From Saprospiraceae bacterium (GTDB lineage Bacteria > Bacteroidota > Bacteroidia > Chitinophagales > Saprospiraceae): a stretch of DNA of 64,000 nt. The DNA is taken from NCBI GenBank assembly GCA_016717145.1, contig JADKGD010000074.1:62001-126000 (forward strand). The letters run 5' to 3'. The notes below the pieces were generated by a model, which did no database searches, was not told where the DNA came from, and saw nothing but the letters and a program-made list of their open reading frames with translations. Below, piece after piece: positions 48,212-58,152 of the stretch. Both the position numbers and the translations under genes were made by a program. How positions within the stretch are numbered: position 1 is the stretch's first letter; each line of letters starts with the position of its first letter.

Positions 48212-50410
48212 TTAATAACCAGGATTTTGTTTTAAATTAGGATTGGCATTAATGTCTGCTGAAGGAATGGGGAAAATATTCCTGTAAGAAGGAACATTCG
48301 CACCTTCTTTTACACCTCCTTTCCATTGCCATAAATAACTACCATCTGTAAATTGACCAAACCTGACCAAATCTGTCCTTCGATGGCATTCCCAATATAG
48401 TTCTCTTGCTCTTTCGTCAAGGATTAAATTCAGATTCAAGTCACTTTCAATAATATTGCCCGCGCTGCCTTTGTAAGCTCTTTCTCTCACTTTATTAAAA
48501 TAAGCCACCGCTTTTGCCTTATCGCCCCCGCCAGCGCCTCTGAAAATGGCTTCTGACGCCATTAAGTATACATCCCCCAATCTAAACATAGGAAAATCTG
48601 TATCCGGAAAATCAGAATCCTTACCTTTGGCACCCGTAGATGTTACATTTCTGAATTTATTTACCGCATATCCATCTGTAAATAAAGTAAGATCGTCAAT
48701 ATCAACTTTCTGACCATTAGAATAAAAAGAGCCTCTCCTATCGAAACCCGTTAGTCTGAATTCATAGGAATAATCAGGTTTTGTTAGGTCCAATCGCAAT
48801 TCATAGCCTCCAGCTTTTTTGATTTTTATATTGTCACCACCAGCATCAAGAATTCCGTCTGCACCTGTATCACCAAGATTTACCGTCCATGCTTTATTGG
48901 CTCTGAATTTTAATTCCCCGGCTTAAGATCCAATTTTACGGTCAACATATTCAATTCATTATTCCAGGTAAAATCTGTATCTGTATCCCATCCTCCCGGA
49001 GTTGCATCACCGATTACACTCCAAGTTTGTTTTTCTGTTACATAGGTATTATTATTCAGGTCTACCTTGATATAGTAAAATCCTTTCCCAACTTTGATAT
49101 TTGCACCGTTAGACTCCAATTTTCCATCTCCGTCAGTATCTCCCAACTTACCACTAAGCGTACTGCTTGGATTTCTTATAATTACAAACTCACCATTATC
49201 ATTATCAAAATATCTATATCCTTCGTATATTTTATTATTTTTTGAAGAAGTTATTGCATTTTTAGTATCTAATCCATCAAAAGGCACATTCTGAAAAGAA
49301 CCTGGTACATATATCTTGGAATAGTTCTTTCCAGGATTAAATTCGGCAACGATTCCGGTAAGATCCGCAGGAAACTTTTTCAATCAATTGTTTTGTTGTC
49401 CTTGAACCACCCCATCCACCAGCTACACCTGAAAATGCTGGATCCATAGACCCACCAATACCTGCACGAATTATGAATGTCATGCCTCCCCATGTACGGG
49501 TCTGTACGCCATCAAAATTGATAGGAAAAATAATTTCTTTTGAATTGTGATTATCTGCTAAAAAAAGATTCCCATATTCAGGTTCTAAGGTAAAACCCGC
49601 ATTTAATACCTTTTCAGCATACAGCAGAGATTGATCATACTTCTTTTGACCAAGATATACTTCAGCATTGAGATACAACTTACTAAGTAAAGTCCAAACA
49701 GCTGCTTGATCAGCTCTTCCATACTGATTGCCTCTAGGTGCTGAAACCTTATCTTCAATATCCAATAATTCAGCTTCTATAAAATTAAAAAGTTTTGTGG
49801 CATCATATTGAGGAGCTACAAAAGAACCTACAGGATCATTTTCAGTAGCAAAAGGTACATTCCTGAATATGTCTAACGCATGCCAGTAACTTAAAGCTCG
49901 TAAAAATCTGGCTTCTGCTCTATACTTTGTTATATCCGACCTGAGTGTTCCGGAAACGCCTCTTTCATCCAGTTTTGAATCAGTAGTTTGTCTTAAATAT
50001 TCATTGCATGCAGCTACCTGGTAAAACACTCTGCTATAAAAAGCATATGTAAATCCATCACTTGCTGTCCAATTTTGGTTATGAAAATTTTTAATGGTCT
50101 GGTCATTCCAACCAATTACAGCTTCATCAGTTGTGAGTTCCTGGTGATACCAGAAACCTCTTAAATACTGGCCAAAACCCTCATCAATACCGGAAATATC
50201 TGCTTGACCAGCCGGCCCCTGCTGGCCTGAAACAGCAAACCCCGCATATAATTTGGCCAATACCTGAAGATACGCTTCAGGTGTATCAAAAGCTACATTG
50301 GATGTATATATGTTTTTATCTAAAGGTAAAGTGTCCAGGTCTTTAACACATCCCTGGGATGTACAAATCAAGGCGATTATCACCATCAATTTTAAATACA
50401 TAAATTTCAT
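48212..50410 (-). CDS. SusD/RagB-family outer-membrane lipoprotein with two inserted SusE-like modules, two frameshifts
   Basis: SusD-family lipoproteins cap the SusC channel and bind glycan. The start at 50410 (or 50401) gives a lipoprotein signal with its cysteine in TSQGC. N-terminal SusD landmarks are YRAEARFLRALSYWHALDIFRNVPF and the TPR-like KLYLNAEVYLGQKKYDQSLLYAEKVL. The C-terminus has FPMFRLGDVYLMASEAI, ARELYWECHRRTDLVRFGQ and the ending NPNLKQNPGY. Between them (about 49330-48755) lie two modules of SusE/F type: KIYVPGSFQ..., then VIGDATPGGWDTDTDF...ELKFRANKAWTVNLGD. One extra A at 49376-49380 and one missing G (GGGG run, about 48917-48920) break the frame. Corrected, it is one protein of ~733 residues, against ~550 for an ordinary SusD. 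Confidence 0.88.
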
Positions 50411-50448
50411 TTGTCTATTTTTTATTCGTTTAATTAAAATCTTATTAA

Positions 50449-53418
50449 TTAAAAATCAAAACTCAATCCTAACAGATAAGTTCTGGGTCTGGGATAAATT
50501 TGGTTATCAATACCATTTCCAATTTCCGGATCCAATCCACTATAGGTAGTCACAACAACTGGATTTTGAACAGTAGCATAAATTCTTAAGAACTTATTAC
50601 CCAAATTAGTAAAATTATATCCAATGGTGACGTGATCTATTCTGAAAAAAGATGCTTTCTTAACAAAATGATCGCTGAAAGTAAGCTTTGCCTGATCAAG
50701 AACATTTAGGTCCACTGCGGATTGATGTACATTGGTCAGGTAATTGGTGGTACCATAAATCCTATTTAGGTAGCCCATATCTGTTTGCACATTGTTGTAA
50801 ATAAAATTACCAAGATTGGCTCTACCTGCAAAAGCAATATCAAAATTCTTGTATTTAAAATTGTTGGTCAATCCTAATACATAATAAGGTGCAGGGTTTT
50901 TATATCTGTATTTGTCCAGTTCATTTACCTTGCCATCGCCATTTCTATCAGCATACTGACCTTCAAGCAATTTTCCACTTTCGTCATACAATTGCTGATA
51001 TACATAAAAGGAAGCTGGTCTGTAACCGACCGTATGCACTTGAATATTACTACCCACCCCACCTGAAATACCGCCTGTTAAAACCCCGATATACGTAGAA
51101 TCTTCACTGATGGTCAACTTCGTAACTTCAGAAATATTATAAGCAGCATTGGCGCTAATATTCCATTCAATATCTTTAGTCTTCAACGGAGAAAAATTCA
51201 AAGTGAATTCAATCCCTTTTGTTTGCATTGTACCAATGTTGACATTACCCTGATTAGAAAGATTGGATAATGCTGGAAGTGGTATAAAATTAAGAAGATC
51301 TTTTGTACTCCTTTTATAAACTTCTATTGTTCCTGAAACTTTGTCTTTAACTAATGAAAAATCAACACCGGCGTTAAGTGTAGAAGTAGTCTCCCACTTC
51401 AAATTACCGGAATACCCATTTGCTCTTAGTGTTTCAATAAATTCATCCCCAAGCTGATAGGTGGCATTTGGCAAAGAAAGTTGATATTGCCCAATATAAG
51501 GATAATAATCGCCACCTAAATTTTGCTGACCTGTAACCCCATATCCCAATCTGAGTTTTACATTATTTAAATATTTGTTTTGGTTATCAACTAATTTGTA
51601 AGCTGCGGCGGCAGCCGGAAATAATCCCCACCTGTTCTCTTTAGCAAATCTTGAAGTACCGTCATTTCTAAGGGTAAAGTATAAAAGAAAACGATTATCA
51701 TAATCGTATTGAACACGACCAAAAAAAGCAAGCAAATATAATTCCTTTTGGACGTTAGTACGTTGTTCTGTCTTTTCCGGAGAGCCGAGAGAATTGGTAT
51801 TTTTATAGGAACTGTTTTCGAAGAAATGCTGCCAGGAATAACCAGCCATAAAATCAAGTCCATGTTTGCCAAACCCTTTTTTGTAGTTCAGATAAAATTC
51901 GAGCAATGTGTTCTTCTTGGTCTGATTATACGTATTATTTACACCACCACCATAAATAGCATCAAACGCAAAAGATGCAAAATCTGGAACAATAATAGCA
52001 CCCTCTCCTTTTGAATAATCATAAGCCACATTCAAATTTGCCCTTAAGTCAGGAATTGATTTAAATCTGTAATCTATAGATGCATTCGTAATATATTGAT
52101 CTACAGTTGAATTGTCATTCCTTAACTGAAGTAAACCAACAGGATTGGCAGGAGCAAGGCTATTAGGATTTCCATTTGGAAGCGTCCATGTTGTATATCC
52201 GCCAAATCTGCCATCTGTATTATTTACAGGCTTTGTGGGGTCAAAACTCAATGCACTGCCTATGGCTCCCCGGTCCGCAAAATGATTTTTAGACACACTA
52301 CCTTTAAACCCTATCTTCAGCTGCAATCTGTTATTCAAAAACCCGGGAGTCAGGTTTATACCTGTTGACAGCCTGTTGAAATTGTCAGTTTTCAATAAAC
52401 CATCTTTATTGGTATATCCAACGGATACTCTATAGGGAATCTGGCCTATTCCACCGGCTACGCTAAGATTGTGATCTTGCCCAAATGCCTGCTGATAAAT
52501 CTGATCCTGCCAGTTTGTATTACTATCCGTCAATAAAGATATTGCTTTTGCCTTGAGTTCAGCTTGTTGAAAAGTATTATTTGTAACCAAATCTCTGAAT
52601 TCTTCAGAAGTGAGCACATCTACCAGCTTGGCAGTATGCCCAACGGATACGTTGGCATTATAACTAACTTTAATTTTTTTGCCTATTTGCCCTTTTTTAG
52701 TAGTGATCAGGATGACACCCCCGGAAGCCCTGTTTCCATAAATAGCTGCTGCAGAAGCATCCTTTAATACAGTAAAAGTTTCGATGTCATTAGGGTTAAT
52801 AATATTTAGGGGATTCCTGCTGCCATTGATTCCCGTATCATCCAGTGGAACACCATCAATTACTATCAAAGGATTATTGGATGCACTAAGAGAGGATTCC
52901 CCTCTGATTCTTATTTTGGCTCCCCCACCCGGACTACCGTCTGTAGTGATGGCAACACCAGCTACTTTTCCGGCAAGCAATTCCTGAGGGCCTGTAATGG
53001 CTCCCCTATTGAAACTACTTGAACTTACTGATTGGATTGACCCGGTTGCATCTTCCCGTTTTACTGTACCATAACCGATAACTACTATGTCTTCCAATAA
53101 TTGACCTGCCGTCAAATTTACATCTACTATAGCCCTTCCTTCTATCGATTCTTCCACTGATGTATAACCTGTATAGCTGAAAATAAGTGTTTTGGTACCT
53201 GGTTCAGCTTCATAAGTGTATGTGCCATCGATATCCGTGATGGTACCGGAAGATTTATTTTCCTTACTTACGATGTCCGCTCCAATAAGCGGCTCACCAG
53301 TTTGTGCGTCTTTAACAATACCTTTTATTATTGTTTGGCCGAGTACAAAATTGGATGAAATACTTAAAAAAGTAGTCAATAAAAGGAATCGATATGTTTT
53401 TAAAAAAAAATAATACAT
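50449..53418 (-). CDS. SusC/RagA-family TonB-linked outer-membrane transporter
   Basis: This is a 989-residue TonB-dependent glycan channel. A signal peptide (LLLTTFLSISSNFVLGQ) is followed by a carboxypeptidase-like domain (about 30-115, IIKGIVKDAQTGEPLIGADIV...LIFSYTGYTSVE). Next is the SusC box DIVVIGYGTVKREDATGSIQSV, the plug (GKVAGVAITTDGSPGGGAKIRIRG and NPLIVIDGVPLDD, GGVILITTKKG), and a 22-strand barrel ending TYLLGLSFDF. It is complete with no frameshift. It is followed 38 bp later by the SusD gene, forming the standard susCD pair. No glycoside hydrolase or SusR-type regulator is near, so the substrate is uncertain. The SusE-like modules in its neighbours resemble those that bind starch-type glucans. 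Confidence 0.95.
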   Translation of the reverse strand: MYYFFLKTYRFLLLTTFLSISSNFVLGQTIIKGIVKDAQTGEPLIGADIVSKENKSSGTITDIDGTYTYEAEPGTKTLIFSYTGYTSVEESIEGRAIVDVNLTAGQLLEDIVVIGYGTVKREDATGSIQSVSSSSFNRGAITGPQELLAGKVAGVAITTDGSPGGGAKIRIRGESSLSASNNPLIVIDGVPLDDTGINGSRNPLNIINPNDIETFTVLKDASAAAIYGNRASGGVILITTKKGQIGKKIKVSYNANVSVGHTAKLVDVLTSEEFRDLVTNNTFQQAELKAKAISLLTDSNTNWQDQIYQQAFGQDHNLSVAGGIGQIPYRVSVGYTNKDGLLKTDNFNRLSTGINLTPGFLNNRLQLKIGFKGSVSKNHFADRGAIGSALSFDPTKPVNNTDGRFGGYTTWTLPNGNPNSLAPANPVGLLQLRNDNSTVDQYITNASIDYRFKSIPDLRANLNVAYDYSKGEGAIIVPDFASFAFDAIYGGGVNNTYNQTKKNTLLEFYLNYKKGFGKHGLDFMAGYSWQHFFENSSYKNTNSLGSPEKTEQRTNVQKELYLLAFFGRVQYDYDNRFLLYFTLRNDGTSRFAKENRWGLFPAAAAAYKLVDNQNKYLNNVKLRLGYGVTGQQNLGGDYYPYIGQYQLSLPNATYQLGDEFIETLRANGYSGNLKWETTSTLNAGVDFSLVKDKVSGTIEVYKRSTKDLLNFIPLPALSNLSNQGNVNIGTMQTKGIEFTLNFSPLKTKDIEWNISANAAYNISEVTKLTISEDSTYIGVLTGGISGGVGSNIQVHTVGYRPASFYVYQQLYDESGKLLEGQYADRNGDGKVNELDKYRYKNPAPYYVLGLTNNFKYKNFDIAFAGRANLGNFIYNNVQTDMGYLNRIYGTTNYLTNVHQSAVDLNVLDQAKLTFSDHFVKKASFFRIDHVTIGYNFTNLGNKFLRIYATVQNPVVVTTYSGLDPEIGNGIDNQIYPRPRTYLLGLSFDF

Positions 53419-53522
53419 GTGGCTGATTTTTTTTTATTTAAAATAATGGTAAAAATAAAAATAGTTTTTACTTTGTGTCCTATTAACATTAACTTTTTTT
53501 TAAAAAACAAATTTTATAAGTT

Positions 53523-55312
53523 ATGAAGTCACATTTACACTTAGTTTTTCTTTTTTTATGTTCGCTATAATTGCGAATGCTCAGGTTACATCTGTTGGGC
53601 TCATAGGCTCAGCTACGCCAGGAGGTTGGGATAATGATACTCCAATGACGCAATTGACAGATTCGACATGGACCCTTGATGTTACACTTTCATCTGCTGA
53701 AGCAAAATTCAGAGCTAATGGAACTTGGGATGTCAATTGGGGTGCTAAAGATTTTCCTGAAGGTATCGGTACACAAGGAGGACCTAACATTCCTGTTTTT
53801 GCCGGTGACTATACTGTCAATTTTAATTCATTGTCAGGTCTATATTCATTTAATGTAAAATCCGACATAGGAATCATTGGAGATGCTACACAAAAAGGAT
53901 GGGGAGAAGACACTAATTTGTATATTGCAGATAGTGTTAATTACTATACCCTATTGACACTTAAACAAGGTGAGGCTAAATTCAGACAAAATGATGCTTG
54001 GGATATTAATTGGGGAGATTCTGCTTTCCCTGAAGGTGTAGGAACTCAGGATGGGAGCAATATTAAAGTTTCTTCTGCCGGAAAATATAGAATAGATTTT
54101 AATAAGGCCACCGGAGCGTATAAATTTTCAGAAGTAGTTGAATTTTCATCTATAGGTGTTATTGGAAGCGCTACACCTGGCGGATGGGATAATGAAACCG
54201 CTTTGACTAAAGATGGCGGAAACCCTGACTTATGGAAAGGTGTTGTAGCCATAAAAGAAGGTGAACTTAAATTCAGAGCAAATAATGCATGGACAATCAG
54301 CTGGGGCGGTGGTACTTTTCCGTCAGACACATCCGCCGGTTCCGATAATATTGTTGTTCCTGCAGGTTCTGAAGGTGATTATCAGGTTTCATTTAATACC
54401 AAATCATTGATTTATAACTTCTTGAAAATTGGTAATTATCAAACAGTTGGCATCATTGGAGATGCTACTCCATTGGGATGGGACAACAGTACACCAATGG
54501 TACAAGATGCAACAGACAGATCACTATGGACATTGCGGGTAAAATTAAAAAAAGGTGAAGCAAAGTTTAGAGCGAACAATGCATGGGATGTAAACTGGGG
54601 CGCTGATTCATTTCCTACAGGAACAGGTACTCAGGATGGTGCAAATATACCTATTGAAGAAGGTGATTACAAAATTTCTTTTAATTCAACAACAGGTGAT
54701 TATAATTTTGTAGCTGTGGTAGAATTTTCAAAAATATCTTTGGTTGGCAATGCAGGACCATTTGGCGATTGGCCAGGTGCGGATGACAGTAGAGATACAT
54801 ATCTTAATAAAGATCCAAATAATGCTAATCACTGGACTTTGGCTAGTGTTGAGCTAAAGGATACTCCAAAGGATGGTGGAATAAAATTCAGAGCAGAAGC
54901 AGCCTGGGCAGTCAACTGGGGATCTGAAGCATTCCCTGTAGGTACAGGTACTCAGGATGGTAAAAATATAGTTTGTACTGCCGGAACTTATAAAATTGAT
55001 TTCAGATCTGATACAGGAGACTATGCATTTGCAGAGCCATCATCAACCTATGATTTATTGAGTGGAGATGTAATCTCTATTTCTCCAAACCCTGCAAAGG
55101 ACGTTTTAAATATAGGTATCAATACAGAAGTTTTGAAAGGTAGTGTGAATATTGCCATCTTTAATGTTAACGGAACTTTGGTCAAAAACCAAAAAGCTGA
55201 TGTCAATGGCAGCGCAAGAATAAATGTATCTGACATACAATCTGGAAATTATGTTGTAAGAATTTCAAATGACAAAAACATTGTTGCTAAGTCAATTATC
55301 ATTATCAAATAA
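53523..55312 (+). CDS. Five-module SusE/F-like surface protein with T9SS tail, frameshift in the signal peptide
   Basis: The open frame begins at 53558, but an ATG at 53523 starts MKSHLHLVFLF. If the T run at 53550-53556 has one more T, it reads on as FMFAIIANAQVTSVG, a complete signal peptide. The mature protein is five modules of ~90 residues, each beginning xIGxATPGGWDND (with variants) and containing KFRAN-x-AWDVNWG and a GTQDG-x-NI strand. Each ends in YxxxFN-type strands. Modules begin near 53591, 53870, 54152, 54446 and 54740. A type-A T9SS domain follows (SISPNPAKDVLNIGI...IQSGNYVVRISND). The modules match the insert in the neighbouring SusD. It is divergent from susC across a 104-bp spacer and probably captures glycan at the surface. 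Confidence 0.85.
53591..55035 (+). repeat. Five tandem SusE/F-like module repeats in the coding sequence
   Basis: Units of about 280-300 bp repeat five times. The amino-acid pattern ATPGGWD...KFRAN..W..NWG...DG.NI recurs in each unit; module 2 has ATQKGWG and module 5 has NAGPFGDWPG as variants. The repeats diverge at DNA level, so they are ancient rather than recent copies. Confidence 0.85.
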
Positions 55313-55331
55313 TTTTTGATTATATTAAAAT

Positions 55332-55364
55332 AAAAGGCCTGGTAGATTTCCGGGCCTTTTTTTT
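55332..55364 (+). terminator. Intrinsic terminator of the SusE/F-like gene
   Basis: AAAAGGCCTGG and CCGGGCCTTTT pair (one G-T) around a short loop, followed by eight T. It begins 19 bp after the stop. Confidence 0.85.
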
Positions 55365-55415
55365 CTACAAGTACACTCCTATTAAAAATTGCTACTTTTT
55401 TCGTTAAAAAAATAT

Positions 55416-55423
55416 TACTTTTG
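55416..55423 (+). promoter_or_regulatory. -7 box immediately before aroC (possible leaderless start)
   Basis: TACTTTTG fits TAnnTTTG and ends only four bases before the aroC ATG at 55428. TTG at 55389-55391 could be the -33 element (24-base spacer). Transcription would begin at or next to the start codon. Confidence 0.5.
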
Positions 55424-55427
55424 TTTC

Positions 55428-56506
55428 ATGGCAGCTAACACTTTTGGAGAAGTTTTCAGGGTTACAACCTTTGGTGAATCTCATGGCACTGGCATTGGAT
55501 TAATCATAGATGGGTGTCCGGCTGGCATAGATATTGACGAAAACTTCATTCAATCAGAACTTACCAGGCGAAAACCAGGGCAGTCTAAAATCGTAACACA
55601 AAGAAAAGAAGAGGAATTATTTGTTATTCAAAGCGGCCTTTATGAAGGTAAAACTACTGGAACACCGATAAGTATTTTTATCCCAAATACAGACCAAAAG
55701 TCTAAAGATTATAGCCATATTGAGCACATTTTCCGACCTTCTCATGCAGATTATACTTATCAGGCAAAATACGGTATTCGCGACCATGCCGGTGGTGGAA
55801 GATCATCAGCAAGAGAGACTGCCGCAAGGGTTGCTGCCGGCGCAGTTGCAAAAACTGTACTTTTTCATCTTGGAATCTCTATTAATGCATACGTTAGCCA
55901 GGTAGGTGAGATCAAAATTCCCGAAAATGCCGAAATTGATTTTACAAAAACTGAAGAAAATATCATCAGATGCCCACATGGAGAAACAGCTTCTAAAATG
56001 ATTGAATTGATCATGCAAATAAAAAAGATGGTGATACCATAGGTGGGATGATAAGCTGCTATATCGTTGGTTGTCCACCTGGGCTCGGAGCGCCTGTTTT
56101 TGATAAATTACACGCAGACTTAGGAAAGGCAATGTTAAGTATTAATGCCGTTAAAGGCTTTGAGTTTGGTTCAGGATTCAAAAGTATTGTCATGCGAGGT
56201 TCGGAACATAATGATGCTTTTATAAATAATAATGGTCAAATAATTACATCAACCAACCATTCCGGAGGTATTCAAGGTGGAATTAGCAATGGAATGCCCA
56301 TTCACTTTAATGTAGCATTTAAGCCAGTCGCTACGATTGTAAGCCCACAGGAAACCGTTGATAAAGATGGAAATGAAGCCATCGCCGAAGGCAAAGGGCG
56401 TCATGATCCATGCGTCGTACCAAGAGCAGTTCCTATTGTGGAAGCTATGGCTGCTTTAGTTCTTGTAGACCATTACCTCAGAAACAAAGCAATTAAGATA
56501 TCATAA
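55428..56506 (+). CDS. aroC: Chorismate synthase, one frameshift
   Basis: AroC converts 5-enolpyruvylshikimate-3-phosphate to chorismate using reduced FMN. The start is the ATG 55428 (MAANTFGEVFRVTTFGESHG); the 13 codons before it in frame have no family similarity. Signatures seen are FGESHGTGIGLIIDGCPAG, RRKPGQ, YGIRDHAGGGRSSARETAAR with its catalytic His region, GGIQGGISNGMPI and GRHDPCVVPRAVPIVEAMAALVL. The frame breaks in the A6 run at 56021-56026. A seventh A restores QIKKDGDTIGGMISCYIVG. The corrected protein is about 360 residues, normal length. A -7 box sits just 5 bp upstream of the ATG. There is a 134-bp gap to the subtilase. Confidence 0.93.
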
Positions 56507-56641
56507 TCATATACGTAGACAGAAAAGAAACCTTAATTTTTGAAGGACTTAGACTTAAAAAACAATCATCTCGTCGATAAATATTTTAAGAAAAGTATTT
56601 TTTAGCTACATTGCTCTTAATTAATTTCTCAAAGTTTTATT

Positions 56642-58129
56642 ATGTTTCCAACTACCATTCTTTTTCTTGGACTTTGGATCATTTTTAAAGAAAATAAATC
56701 TTTATCCCCTTTTTTGTGTGGTGCTTTTTTTCTCAGCATGATATCAATGATCTTGCTTTTATGGGTTCAATCGACCATAATGCCTATGTTCCTAATAGAA
56801 AGCGCTTTAAAATGTTTCGGACTTGCCATTTTTGGATTTGTATTAAATGCTACCAGTTCTAATAAAATTTTACAGGTTTTACTTTTGGCAATATCAGTTT
56901 ATGCATCATCATTCTTAAATATTACAACTAATGATATTGAGTCAACCAAAATAAATAAATTTGATGACAATGGTGAAATAATGGTAGAAGTAAAACCAGA
57001 ACATGTACCAATGCTTAAAAAATTTGCACAAAAGTATAAAATTACAACCCGACCTGCATTTTATCCGACATCAGCGTTGATAACCGACCTTGACGAATAT
57101 TATATATTGGATGTTCCAAATGAAAAGCAAATACAGGTCGAAACTATCCTAAAAGAATTACAATCTTATAAAGAATTTATTTGGGTCGAACCTAATGAAA
57201 TCATTCCTTTTGAATTTCCCCAGAAATCTGATGTCCCGCCAACACAATCCAAAGTAGTTACAAATGACCCTTCTGTTTCATTACAATGGCAGCTGGCATT
57301 TTTAAACATGAATAAATATTACAGTCTTTTTGAAGGGAATCGTTTAAAACCTAAAAAAAAGGCTAAACTATTTATCCTTGATACAGGTCTTGACGGCAAA
57401 CATGAAGACATTGAGTCGATGTCTAAAGTTTCGCTGGATAAACAAGGGCATGGTACCCATTGTGCTGGTATAGCGGCTGCAATAACCAACAATAATTTGG
57501 GTATTGCGTCTATGTCTCCGGGAAAAGAATGGGTTGAAATCCAAAGCATTCAAGTCATTGGCAATGTGGGATTCGGCACACAATTTCAAATAATTTCAGG
57601 CATCATTCAAGCTGCAGATAATGGTGCAGATGTCATCTCTTTGTCCCTTGGCGGTATTACCAACCAGGAAAGAGAAAAAGCTTATAATGATGCTGTCGCT
57701 TATGCAAATAAAAAAGGAGCCATTGTGGTAGTAGCAGCTGGAAATGCTAATCTGGATGCCAAAAGATACAGTCCTGCAAATGCTCAAAACGTCATTGCCG
57801 TTTGCTCAGTTTCTGATCAAAAAATAAAATCAGGCTTCTCCAACTATGTGGCTAATATTTCTATGGCTTTGGCGGCTCCCGGAGAAAAAATTTTATCCAC
57901 TACCCCATCTAATAGTTATACATCATTTAGCGGCACATCGATGGCTACACCTCAGGTGGCAGGACTAATAGCGGTTATGAAAGCATTAAGTCCTGATTTG
58001 TCTACATCAGATGTTTTCAGCATTTTAAATGAAACAGGAGCCATAACAGTGGACCCAAATAGGACTGGCCAATTGATACAACCTTATGAAGCCATTTTAA
58101 AATTGATTGTTTCGGAACCAAAATTATAG
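56642..58129 (+). CDS. Membrane-anchored subtilisin-family (S8) serine peptidase
   Basis: This 495-residue protease begins with four hydrophobic helices (about residues 1-14, 22-43, 47-67, 73-90) in place of a normal cleaved signal. A propeptide-like domain follows (about 105-200, EIMVEVKPEHVPMLKKFAQKYKI...). The S8 domain has the full triad: D247 in FILDTGLDG, H270 in GHGTHCAGIAAA and S433 in SGTSMATPQVAG. The oxyanion Asn is in VVVAAGNAN. No C-terminal sorting domain is present. The catalytic domain is therefore tethered to the inner membrane, probably facing the periplasm. Its substrate is unknown and no neighbour suggests one. It converges on the photolyase gene (23 bp). Confidence 0.9.
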   Translation: MFPTTILFLGLWIIFKENKSLSPFLCGAFFLSMISMILLLWVQSTIMPMFLIESALKCFGLAIFGFVLNATSSNKILQVLLLAISVYASSFLNITTNDIESTKINKFDDNGEIMVEVKPEHVPMLKKFAQKYKITTRPAFYPTSALITDLDEYYILDVPNEKQIQVETILKELQSYKEFIWVEPNEIIPFEFPQKSDVPPTQSKVVTNDPSVSLQWQLAFLNMNKYYSLFEGNRLKPKKKAKLFILDTGLDGKHEDIESMSKVSLDKQGHGTHCAGIAAAITNNNLGIASMSPGKEWVEIQSIQVIGNVGFGTQFQIISGIIQAADNGADVISLSLGGITNQEREKAYNDAVAYANKKGAIVVVAAGNANLDAKRYSPANAQNVIAVCSVSDQKIKSGFSNYVANISMALAAPGEKILSTTPSNSYTSFSGTSMATPQVAGLIAVMKALSPDLSTSDVFSILNETGAITVDPNRTGQLIQPYEAILKLIVSEPKL

Positions 58130-58152
58130 GCATGATTAGCATTGTACAAAAA

